A DNA stretch of 64,000 bases from the NCBI RefSeq assembly GCF_025642745.1, contig NZ_JANZKP010000014.1:1-64000 (forward strand). Reading direction: 5' to 3'. The translations under genes were made by a program, and so were the position numbers. Below the pieces are notes generated by a model. It did no database searches and was not told where the DNA came from. It saw nothing but the letters and a program-made list of their open reading frames with translations. Below are positions 57,149-64,000 of this stretch, piece after piece. The number at the start of each line of letters is the position of its first letter. The stretch's first letter is position 1. Source of the DNA: Cellulomonas sp. RIT-PI-Y (GTDB lineage: Bacteria > Actinomycetota > Actinomycetes > Actinomycetales > Cellulomonadaceae).

Positions 57149-58420
57149 GTGGCCCCTGACGACGACACGCAGCGGGTGGACGTGGTGGTGATCGGGGCCG
57201 GGCAGGCAGGACTGTCGGCCGCCGCCCATCTGCGCCGCTCCGGATTCGCACCGGTGGACGCTCCCGCACCGGGAGCCCCGACCTTCGTGGTGCTGGACGC
57301 CGCCGACGGTCCGGGCGGCGCGTGGCGGGAACGCTGGCCCACGCTGACCATGCGCACCGTGCACAGCGTCTACGAGCTGCCGAACCGGCCGATGCCGGAG
57401 TTCGACCTCGATCTGCCCGCCGCCCGGGCGCTGCCCGGGTACTTCGGCGAGTTCGAGGCGACCGAGGGGCTGCACGTCCGGCGGCCGGTGCAGGTCCGCG
57501 CGGTCCGCGACGCCGAGGACGGCCTGCTCGCGGTGCAGACGGTGGACCGGTCGGGGTCGCCGGTCGGCCCCGTCGCCGAGGCCGCACCGGTCCTGCCGCA
57601 GTCGGAGGACTGCCTGGGCTGCGGTGCGGGACCGGTCCGGCCGGCCGGCGCGGCCCCGCGTCCGCCCGCACCGCCCGGGGCGCCGCGCCGGGTGCACCGG
57701 ACCTGGCTGGCCAGGGCCCTGGTGAACGCGACCGGGACCTGGACCCGCCCGTTCTGGCCGGTGTACCCGGGGCAGCGCGAGTTCGCCGGGACCCAGCTGC
57801 ACACCCACGACTACCGCGCACCGGAGGACTTCACCGACCGGGACGTGATCGTGGTCGGCGGGGGCACCTCGGCGGTGCAGCACCTGCTGGCGATCCGTCC
57901 GTTCGCCCGGTCGACCACCTGGGCCACCCGCCGACCGCCGGAGTGGATCGACGCGGAGTTCTCCCCGGAGCTCGGCCGGGAGGCGGTGGCCCGGGTGGAG
58001 CGCCGCGCCCGGGAGGGACTGCCGCCCGCCAGCATCGTCTCCGCCACCGGGCTGTCGCTCACCCCGGAGTACCGGCCGGGCATCGAGTCCGGTGTGCTCC
58101 GGGCCCGGCCGATGTTCGAGCGCCTGGTGCCGGACGGCGCGGTCTGGGCGCCCGGGCCGGTCGGTGCGGGCTGGGTCGACGGACCGGAGCACGTGCGGGC
58201 GGACGTGGTGCTCTGGGCCACCGGGTTCCGGCCGGCGGTGGAGCACCTGGCGGCGCTGCGCCTGCGGCACCACAACGGCGGGATCGAGCTGGAGGGCACG
58301 CGGGCGGTGGTCGATCGGCGGATCCAGCTGGTCGGCTACGGGCCGAGTGCCAGCACCGTCGGGGCGAATCGGGCCGGCCGGGCGGCGGCGCGGGAGGTCC
58401 GGAGGCTGCTCGACGCCTGA
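57149..58420 (+). CDS. Flavin-containing monooxygenase-like oxidoreductase
   Basis: 423 aa flavoprotein. FAD motif VVVIGAGQAGLSAAAHL near the start, GGAWRERWPTLTMRTVHSVYELP typical of the FMO/BVMO-like class, NADPH motif VIVVGGGTSAVQHL near 235 and a late ATGFRPAVEHL. Between the two Rossmann folds is a proline/alanine-rich insertion of about 30 residues with a C-x2-C pair (C155, C158). GTG start. The substrate cannot be inferred; similar enzymes oxygenate amines, sulfides or ketones. Confidence 0.88.
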   Translation: MAPDDDTQRVDVVVIGAGQAGLSAAAHLRRSGFAPVDAPAPGAPTFVVLDAADGPGGAWRERWPTLTMRTVHSVYELPNRPMPEFDLDLPAARALPGYFGEFEATEGLHVRRPVQVRAVRDAEDGLLAVQTVDRSGSPVGPVAEAAPVLPQSEDCLGCGAGPVRPAGAAPRPPAPPGAPRRVHRTWLARALVNATGTWTRPFWPVYPGQREFAGTQLHTHDYRAPEDFTDRDVIVVGGGTSAVQHLLAIRPFARSTTWATRRPPEWIDAEFSPELGREAVARVERRAREGLPPASIVSATGLSLTPEYRPGIESGVLRARPMFERLVPDGAVWAPGPVGAGWVDGPEHVRADVVLWATGFRPAVEHLAALRLRHHNGGIELEGTRAVVDRRIQLVGYGPSASTVGANRAGRAAAREVRRLLDA

Positions 58421-58428
58421 GGTGTCCG

Positions 58429-58434
58429 TATCCT
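58429..58434 (+). promoter_or_regulatory. -10 element of a leaderless promoter for the DUF5997 gene
   Basis: TATCCT followed by six bases and the GTG at 58441. It starts only 9 bp after the flavoprotein stop, so the DUF5997 gene has its own promoter. Confidence 0.5.
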
Positions 58435-58440
58435 GGGCCG

Positions 58441-58830
58441 GTGACCTCGCAGCCCCGTCGTGCCCGCGCGACCCAGACCATGAAGCCCGCCACCGCCGCG
58501 ACCAAGCTCGGCGTGTACCTGCCCGCCACCCCGGCGGAGTTCCAGGCCGGTCCGGTGTCCCGCGACCAGCTGGACGAGTGGCAGCAGCACCCGCCGGAGT
58601 GGCTGACCGAGCTGCGCCGCACCGGACCGCACCCGCGCCAGGTGGTGGCCGCCCGGTTGCGGGTGTCGATGTCGGGGCTGGCCCGCGGCGGCCTGACCGA
58701 TCCGCTGACCACCGAGCAGATCGACGCGATCATCGCCGACGCGCCGGAGTGGCTGCACCGGGAGCGGGCGAGCTACGCCGAGGTCAAGCGCGAGGAGCAG
58801 CGGCTCAAGGAGCGCGACCAGGAGCGCTGA
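58441..58830 (+). CDS. DUF5997 family protein
   Basis: 129 aa small soluble protein matching DUF5997, an actinobacterial family of unknown function: QTMKPATAATKLGVYLPATPAEFQAG, PEWLTELRRTGPHPRQVVAARLRVSMSGLARGGLTDPLTTEQIDAI, then a charged helical tail. GTG start fixed by the leaderless promoter; the first ten residues are basic. Ended by a strong hairpin. Confidence 0.85.
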   Translation: MTSQPRRARATQTMKPATAATKLGVYLPATPAEFQAGPVSRDQLDEWQQHPPEWLTELRRTGPHPRQVVAARLRVSMSGLARGGLTDPLTTEQIDAIIADAPEWLHRERASYAEVKREEQRLKERDQER

Positions 58831-58842
58831 GCGCAGGACGCG

Positions 58843-58875
58843 GACGGCCCGTCGGGGGTTCCCCGGCGGGCCGTC
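58843..58875. terminator. Hairpin terminator
   Basis: A 15-bp stem with one G-T pair (58843-58857 with 58861-58875) and a 3-base loop, 12 bases after the DUF5997 stop. Confidence 0.85.
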
Positions 58876-58933
58876 GTCATGTCCGGCATGCGGCCGTCCG
58901 GGTGTCGTGGCCGTTTTGTGACACGACGTCCTC

Positions 58934-58974
58934 TTGTTTCTGAGGGTGCCCTAACTTAGGTTAGGCGAGCCTTC
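58934..58974 (+). promoter_or_regulatory. Iron-regulated promoter with an IdeR/DmdR-type box
   Basis: TTAGGTTAGGCGAGCCTT (58956-58973) closely matches the 19-bp iron box of actinobacterial DtxR-family repressors. A TTGTTT -35 (58934-58939) lies 17 bases before TAGGTT (58957-58962), so the box overlaps the -10 and repressor binding would block RNA polymerase when iron is plentiful. Confidence 0.8.
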
Positions 58975-58997
58975 CAGACGTAGGAGTTCGTCCCACC

Positions 58998-60098
58998 ATG
59001 TCGCTGTTCTCCCGGTTGCGCCGTGTCCTGATCCCCGTGTGCGTGCTCGCCGTCCTCGCCGGCTGTTCCCTCACCGGAGCCGCGGGCGACTCCGGCCCGG
59101 CCGCCGCCGACGACCGTCCGGCGCTGGACACGCTGACCCCGTTGGAGCACCCGCGCGACTACCAGGGGCCGAGCACCGCGGTGTCGGTGGCGACGCCGGT
59201 CGAGCCGGTGGCCGAGGACCCGAGCCCGGCGCTGCCCGCCACCGTCACCGACGCCCAGGGCACCGAGGTGACGGTGACCGACACCAGCCGGATCCTGGCG
59301 CTGGACCTGTACGGCTCGACCTCGCGGATCGTCTACGAGCTCGGCCTGGGCGACAGCGTGGTCGGCCGGGACACCTCCTCGGACTTCCCGGAGATCGTGG
59401 ACAAGCCCCTCGTCACCAGCAACGGGCACGAGCTCACCGGCGAGGCGATCCTGGAGCTCGCGCCGACCCTGATCATCACCGACACCACCCTGGGGCCCTG
59501 GGACGTGATCCTGCAGATGCGGGACGCGGGCATCCCGGTGGTCGTGGTCGACTCCCACCGCAGCCTGGAGAACGTCGCCACCCTGATCACGCAGGTCGCC
59601 GCCGCCGTCGGGCTGCCGGAGGCCGGTGCCGAGCTGACCAGTCGCACCCAGCAGGGCATCGACGAGGTCACCGGCCAGATCGCCCGGCTCGCGCCCACCG
59701 ACGAGTCCGAGAAGCTCCGGGTGGTCTTCCTCTACCTGCGCGGCAGCGCCGGGGTCTACTACATGTTCGGCACCGGCTCGGGTGCGGACTCGCTGATCAC
59801 CTCGCTCGGCGGCGTGGACGTCGCGACCGAGATCGGCTGGCAGGGCATGCGGCCGATCACCGACGAGGGCCTGGTCGCCGCGCAGCCGGACCTGGTCCTG
59901 GTGATGACCAAGGGCCTGGAGTCGGTGGGGGGCGTCGACGGCCTGCTGGAGCAGCTGCCCGCGGTGGCGCAGACCCCGGCCGGTGAGCACCGGCGGATCG
60001 TCGACATGGCGGACACCCAGCTGCTCGGCTTCGGGCCGACCACCGCGCAGACCCTCGACGCCCTGGCCCGCGCGCTCTACGCCCCGGACGCCGCATGA
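58998..60098 (+). CDS. hmuT: Hemin ABC transporter substrate-binding lipoprotein
   Basis: 366 aa lipoprotein (lipobox L-A-G-C near residue 23) of the cluster B/TroA-like heme/siderophore receptor family. Features: ILALDLYGSTSRIVYELGLGDSVVGRDTSSDFPEI, LIITDTTLGPWDVI, VVVVDSHRSLENVATLI, VFLYLRGSAGVYYMFGTGSGADSLITSLGGVDVATEIGWQGMRPI. Axial heme ligands of corynebacterial HmuT (a His and a Tyr) are plausible but not assigned. First gene of the iron-box operon; its stop overlaps the permease start. Confidence 0.92.
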   Translation: MSLFSRLRRVLIPVCVLAVLAGCSLTGAAGDSGPAAADDRPALDTLTPLEHPRDYQGPSTAVSVATPVEPVAEDPSPALPATVTDAQGTEVTVTDTSRILALDLYGSTSRIVYELGLGDSVVGRDTSSDFPEIVDKPLVTSNGHELTGEAILELAPTLIITDTTLGPWDVILQMRDAGIPVVVVDSHRSLENVATLITQVAAAVGLPEAGAELTSRTQQGIDEVTGQIARLAPTDESEKLRVVFLYLRGSAGVYYMFGTGSGADSLITSLGGVDVATEIGWQGMRPITDEGLVAAQPDLVLVMTKGLESVGGVDGLLEQLPAVAQTPAGEHRRIVDMADTQLLGFGPTTAQTLDALARALYAPDAA

Positions 60099-61159
60099 CG
60101 GCGATCACCGCGGTCCTGCCCCGCACGGTCTCCCGGGTGGTGCCGGTGACCGTGCTGCTGGTGATCGCGCTGGTGGCGCTCGGGATCGTCAGCGCCGGGA
60201 GCGGACAGCTCGCCGTGCCGCCGGACCAGGTGCTCGGGTCGGTGCTGCACCGGATCGGTCTGGACTGGCTGCCGCTGCCCGTCCACCCCAACGGCGACGC
60301 CGCGCTGTGGAGCATCCGGTTCCCCCGCGTCGCGATGGCCATGCTGGTCGGAGCGGCACTGGCCACCGCGGGGGCGGTGATGCAGGGGGTGTTCGGCAAC
60401 CCGCTCGCCGATCCGGGCGTGGTGGGGGTGTCCTCCGGTGCGGCGCTCGCGGCCTGCGCCGGGATCGTGTTCGGGCTGAGCTTCGCCGGGGCGTACACCA
60501 CGGCGGTGCTGGCCTTCGTCGGCGGACTGCTCGCGACCTTCCTGGTGTACCTGCTGGCCCGGTCGGACGGCCGGACCGAGGTGGTCACCCTGGTGCTCAC
60601 CGGGGTGGCGGTGAACGCGGTCGGCGGCGCGGGGATCGCGTTCCTGACCTTCCTCGGCGACACGCAGTCCCGGGAGCAGATCGTGTTCTGGCAGCTCGGG
60701 TCGATGAACGGCACCCGGTGGGCGTACGTCGGCGTGGTCGCGCCGCTGGTCGCGGTCGGCGTCCTGGTGGCGATGCTGCTCGCCCGGCGGCTGGACCTGC
60801 TGGCGCTCGGCGAGCGCTCGGCCCGGCACGTCGGCGTCGACGTCGAGCGGCTGCGGATGGCGAGCATCGTGGTGGTGGCGCTGCTGACCGCGGCGGCGGT
60901 GGCGTTCTGCGGGATCATCGCGTTCGTCGGACTGGTGGTGCCGCACCTGATCCGGATGCTGCTCGGCCCGGGGCACCGGGTGCTGGTGCCGCTGTCCGCG
61001 CTGGGCGGTGCGGTGCTGCTCACCGGTGCCGACCTGGTCGCCCGGACCGCGGTCGCCTACGCCGACCTGCCGATCGGCATGCTGACCGCGCTGGTCGGCG
61101 GCCCGTTCTTCTTCTGGCTGATCCGGCGCACCCGCCGCACCGCGGGAGGCTGGGCATGA
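60095..61159 (+). CDS. hmuU: Hemin ABC transporter permease
   Basis: 354 aa FecCD-type permease with about ten helices. Family marks: RFPRVAMAMLVGAALATAGAVMQGVFGNPLADPGVVGVSSGAALAA, QLGSMNG, FCGIIAFVGLVVPHLIRMLLGPGHRVLVPLSALGGAVLLTGADLVAR. ATG overlaps the receptor stop by 4 bp. Forms the channel with the ATPase encoded next. Confidence 0.95.
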   Translation: MTAITAVLPRTVSRVVPVTVLLVIALVALGIVSAGSGQLAVPPDQVLGSVLHRIGLDWLPLPVHPNGDAALWSIRFPRVAMAMLVGAALATAGAVMQGVFGNPLADPGVVGVSSGAALAACAGIVFGLSFAGAYTTAVLAFVGGLLATFLVYLLARSDGRTEVVTLVLTGVAVNAVGGAGIAFLTFLGDTQSREQIVFWQLGSMNGTRWAYVGVVAPLVAVGVLVAMLLARRLDLLALGERSARHVGVDVERLRMASIVVVALLTAAAVAFCGIIAFVGLVVPHLIRMLLGPGHRVLVPLSALGGAVLLTGADLVARTAVAYADLPIGMLTALVGGPFFFWLIRRTRRTAGGWA

Positions 61160-61977
61160 CCGCCGCGATCGAGGCCCGGGACCTGGGCTACGTCGTCGAG
61201 GACCAGGTGCTGCTGACCGGGGTCGACCTGGACCTGCGGCACGGCGAGCTGCTCGCGGTGGTCGGACCGAACGGTGCCGGGAAGTCGACGCTGCTCGGTC
61301 TGCTGGCCGGTGACCTGCGACCGTCGACCGGGTCGGTGCGCTACGCCGGCCGGGACGCGCACGCGTCGCCCGCCGCGGACCTGGCCCGTCGTCGTGCCGT
61401 GCTGCTGCAGGAGCACCGGCTGAGCTTCCCGTTCACGGTGCTGGACGTGGTGCGCATGGGGCGGGCGCCCTGGCGCGGGCGCCCCGAGGAGTCCGAGGAC
61501 GACCGCGCCGTGGCCGAGGCCCTGGCCGCCGCCGACGTCGGACCCCTGGTGCACCGCCGGTTCCCGACCCTGTCCGGCGGGGAGAAGGCGCGGACCTCCT
61601 TCGCCCGCAGCCGGGCGCAGGGCACCGGGGTGCTGCTGCTGGACGAGCCCACCGCGGCGCTGGACATCAAGCACCAGGAGCAGGTGCTCGGCCACGCCCG
61701 GGACCGGGCCCGCTCCGGTGACGCGGTGCTCGCCGTGCTGCACGACCTGTCCCTGGCCGCCGCCTACGCCGACCGGGTGCTGCTGCTCGGCGCCGGCTGC
61801 ACGCACGGCCTGGGCGCACCGGCCGACGTGCTCCGGGCCGACACCCTGAGCGACCTCTACCAGTACCCGGTCGACGTCTTCCGGCACCACCGCACCGGCG
61901 AGCTGGTGGTGCTGCCCGACCGCACCGCCGCCCACCACACCGTCCCGACCGCCCTGCCCACGGAGGCCCTCCGATGA
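61156..61977 (+). CDS. hmuV: Hemin ABC transporter ATP-binding protein
   Basis: 273 aa ATPase of the HmuV/BtuD class: Walker A GPNGAGKST, Q-loop LQEHRLSFPFTVLDVV, signature LSGGEKAR, Walker B VLLLDEPTAALDIKHQE and H-loop VLHDLSLAAAYADRV. ATG overlaps the permease stop. The C-terminus is slightly extended (about 40 residues) and ends over the next start. Confidence 0.95.
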   Translation: MTAAIEARDLGYVVEDQVLLTGVDLDLRHGELLAVVGPNGAGKSTLLGLLAGDLRPSTGSVRYAGRDAHASPAADLARRRAVLLQEHRLSFPFTVLDVVRMGRAPWRGRPEESEDDRAVAEALAAADVGPLVHRRFPTLSGGEKARTSFARSRAQGTGVLLLDEPTAALDIKHQEQVLGHARDRARSGDAVLAVLHDLSLAAAYADRVLLLGAGCTHGLGAPADVLRADTLSDLYQYPVDVFRHHRTGELVVLPDRTAAHHTVPTALPTEALR

Positions 61978-63317
61978 TCCGCCGCGCGGCACCCCGCCGC
62001 TCCGCCCTGACCGCGCTCCTCGCGCTGGTCGCCCTGCTGTTCGCCGCCCCCGCCGCGATGGCCGCCCCTTCGGTCGGCGTGGCCGGGGTCGACGGCCGGG
62101 CGCAGGCGGCGCTGGACGGGCCGACCACCCTGCAGCTGACCGGCACCGGGTTCCAGTCCATCCAGGGCGGGTTCGGCGGGATCTACGTGGTCTTCGGCTG
62201 GGTCGACGACGCCGCGGGCGGCAGCTGGCGACCGAGCCAGGGCGGCCACACCGGCAGCGACTACGACTACGTGCCCGACGCCGAGACCGCGGACAACCAG
62301 GGCTACATCCGGTTCGTGGCGTTCCCCGGCTCGGACACCGAGGCGGCGGCGAACGGCGGCACGGTGGCCGCGGACGGCACCTGGTCGACCTCGCTGACCG
62401 TGCCGGGCCCGACCTTCACCGCCAAGGGCCGCGACGGCGCCATCACCGAGGTGGACTGCACCCAGGTGCAGTGCGGGGTGATCACCATCGGCGCGCACGG
62501 TGTGGTCAACCCGAGCAACGAGAGCTTCACCCCGGTCGACTTCGTGGCCGCCGGATCCGGTGCCGCCGCTGCGACGAGTCCGGGTGCGGCCGCCGGGACG
62601 TCCGAGTCCGCCGCCGAGGAGACCACCGAGCGGGCCGCTCCGACCGTCGGCGTCGACCAGGCCACCGCGGTGGTCGGCAGGGCCCTGACCTTCGCCGGGC
62701 AGGGCTTCGACCCGGGCGAGCAGCTGACCGTGACCCTGGACGACGGTGTGGTCTCCCTCGGTCCGCTGAACGCCGGTGCCCAGGGCGAGATCGCCGGGGC
62801 GCTCCAGCTGCCGGGCGACACCCGGGTCGGCACCCACCTGCTGCGGGTCAGCGCCGCCGGTTCCGGGCTGACCACCGAGCTGGAGTTCACCGTCACGGCC
62901 GATCCGGCCGCCGCGAGCGCCGCCGACCTGATCGCTGCGCAGAGCGCGGGGGAGGGGCACGTGTGGACCGCCGCGGAGATCGCGGTGGCGGTGGCGGGCG
63001 GCCTGCTGCTGCTCACCGTGCTGGTGTCCCTCGTGACCGCGCAGCGTCGCCGCCGGCGGGCCAGGAGGGCGGCGCAGGCTCAGCCGTCCGCACCGGCCCC
63101 GGTGGACGGGGTCGCGGCGGCCCGGACCGCCGACGCCCCGCCCCGCGCCTCGGTCGCCCGGCACTACGCGGCCGCACCGCCGATCGCGTCGTCCGCGCCC
63201 GGTGCGGTCGACGGCCCCGCGACCCGGCGACCGTCGCCCCTGCCCGCGCACGACCCGGTGGACGGGCCGCCGACCGAACAGCTCCCGCCGGTCGTCACCA
63301 CCGAGGCCGTCCGATGA
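61974..63317 (+). CDS. Heme-uptake-associated secreted protein with C-terminal membrane anchor
   Basis: 447 aa. Signal peptide (LLALVALLFAAPAAMAAPS), an N-terminal domain (residues about 30-190) with LQLTGTGFQSIQGGFGGIYVVFGWVDD and two cysteines in VDCTQVQCGV, a spacer rich in Ala/Ser, an Ig-like beta domain (APTVGVDQATAVVGRALTFAGQGFDPGEQLTVTLDDG), one membrane helix (EIAVAVAGGLLLLTVLVSLV) and an 85-residue cytoplasmic tail rich in Pro, Ala and Arg. Proteins of this type flank htaA genes in corynebacteria and relatives. Overlaps hmuV by 4 bp. Likely a heme relay or cell-wall partner. Confidence 0.82.
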   Translation: MIRRAAPRRSALTALLALVALLFAAPAAMAAPSVGVAGVDGRAQAALDGPTTLQLTGTGFQSIQGGFGGIYVVFGWVDDAAGGSWRPSQGGHTGSDYDYVPDAETADNQGYIRFVAFPGSDTEAAANGGTVAADGTWSTSLTVPGPTFTAKGRDGAITEVDCTQVQCGVITIGAHGVVNPSNESFTPVDFVAAGSGAAAATSPGAAAGTSESAAEETTERAAPTVGVDQATAVVGRALTFAGQGFDPGEQLTVTLDDGVVSLGPLNAGAQGEIAGALQLPGDTRVGTHLLRVSAAGSGLTTELEFTVTADPAAASAADLIAAQSAGEGHVWTAAEIAVAVAGGLLLLTVLVSLVTAQRRRRRARRAAQAQPSAPAPVDGVAAARTADAPPRASVARHYAAAPPIASSAPGAVDGPATRRPSPLPAHDPVDGPPTEQLPPVVTTEAVR

Positions 63318-64000
63318 GGCGGGTCCTCGCGGCCGCGGCCCTGGCCGCCGCCGCGCTGCTCGCCACGGCCCCGGCGGCGCTCGCCGCCGACGACCCGGAC
63401 GGCTCGATCGAGGTCGGTGTGACCATCCCCGACCTGGGCGACCAGAAGCTGTCGATCACCAACGGCCAGCTGCGCTGGTCGCTGAACGCGGAGACCGGCG
63501 CCGGGGCGTACTTCGGCGGGTGCAACTTCCTGATGGCCGGCATCCCGGGCGCCGACGGGAACGCGGGCAGCGCCAGGGTCTGGTCCGAGGCGGACGGGTT
63601 GTACCGGGCCACCGACGGGGACGTCCGGATCGAGCGCCCGGCCGCCGACGGCACCCGGGTCACCGCCGACTGGGCCAGCCGGTGCACCGACCGGGACGGC
63701 GTCACCGTGACGGCGGGCAACAACCGGGTCACCGAGCAGCAGGTCGTGCTGGACGGCGGCACCGGCACCGCGGACCCCGATGCGGGCACCGCGCAGATCC
63801 GCTGGTCCGGCACGTTCAGCGTGGTGTTCTACGGCGGGATGACCTACTGGTGGGCCAGCGACCCGGTGCTCACGGTGAACGCGGACGGCACCGCCCGGCT
63901 CACCGCCACCGCGAGCGGCTACGGCACCTCGATGTCGGACACCTCGCAGTGGAACCGGTTGGCGGACACGACGATCACCCTCGCGGACATGTCCGGGGTC
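63314..64000 (+). CDS. HtaA-domain heme-binding surface protein (3' end missing)
   Basis: The first 229 codons of a secreted protein cut by the window end. Signal peptide VLAAAALAAAALLATAPAALAA, then HtaA-like features: LSITNGQLRWSLNAETGAGAYFGGCNFLMAG, RVWSEADGLYRATDGDVRI, VVFYGGMTYWWASDPVLTVNADGTARLTATASG. HtaA domains bind heme through a conserved tyrosine and pass it to HmuT. ATG overlaps the upstream stop (ATGA). Frame is open to base 64000. Confidence 0.85.
   Translation, partial: MRRVLAAAALAAAALLATAPAALAADDPDGSIEVGVTIPDLGDQKLSITNGQLRWSLNAETGAGAYFGGCNFLMAGIPGADGNAGSARVWSEADGLYRATDGDVRIERPAADGTRVTADWASRCTDRDGVTVTAGNNRVTEQQVVLDGGTGTADPDAGTAQIRWSGTFSVVFYGGMTYWWASDPVLTVNADGTARLTATASGYGTSMSDTSQWNRLADTTITLADMSGV

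Overview
This 64 kb window comes from a very GC-rich chromosome with dense genes, many of them joined by 4-bp ATGA/GTGA stop-start overlaps and many starting with GTG. It carries mycothiol synthase, an IdeR/DmdR-type iron box, a Streptomyces-like PHO box, a ClgR-like site before clpC, an HtaA-type hemin locus and a DUF5997 protein. These point to an actinobacterium (Actinomycetota), possibly of the Micrococcales or Cellulomonadaceae type; the lower rank is a guess. There is no rRNA, CRISPR array, IS element or prophage, and one tRNA.

Layout. 1-10133: an operon with a peptide-type ABC importer, an isochorismatase-fold cysteine hydrolase, the two DUF1989 subunits of a carboxyguanidine deiminase, an allophanate hydrolase and an MFS transporter. 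Together they look like a route that imports a guanidino/ureido compound and breaks it down to ammonia and CO2. 10134-10848: two gene remnants facing away from each other (a frameshifted GH13 alpha-glucosidase end and a LacI regulator without its DNA-binding domain), which look like a deletion scar. 10849-15640: two divergent operons of luciferase-like monooxygenases, SDR dehydrogenases and an Lrp/AsnC regulator, separated by a spacer with two perfect palindromes. 15634-20138: a HpaI-type aldolase divergent from an aminotransferase plus a complete polar amino-acid ABC importer. 20194-24876: a MacB-like ABC system with its HlyD adaptor and a cysteine-patterned lipoprotein.

25093-26895: an odd tRNA (anticodon CAA, short variable loop), a HemK-like methyltransferase, nicotinamidase and a small protein. 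27017-33450: glgX-treY-treZ, the glycogen-to-trehalose pathway. 33706-36288: clpC with its own promoter. 36460-39745: a LacI regulator, a zinc alcohol dehydrogenase and a manganese catalase. 39930-45684: a TetR regulator with a divergent ABC-2 exporter, an orphan ABC ATPase and a sugar-porter MFS protein.

45882-49830: a conserved hypothetical, a long leader with a possible structured RNA and a PHO box, the DUF47-PiT phosphate transport pair, and two secreted-protein genes of visibly lower GC. 49894-54413: mutT1-ppk1 (polyphosphate and nucleotide housekeeping) and mshD. 54642-58830: a large LuxR-type ATPase regulator, a flavin monooxygenase-like protein and a DUF5997 protein. 58998 to the end: an iron-regulated hemin uptake operon (hmuTUV plus HtaA-type surface proteins), cut by the window end.

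A recurring feature is the promoter motif TANNNT placed exactly six bases before a start codon, which suggests leaderless mRNAs for at least five genes.
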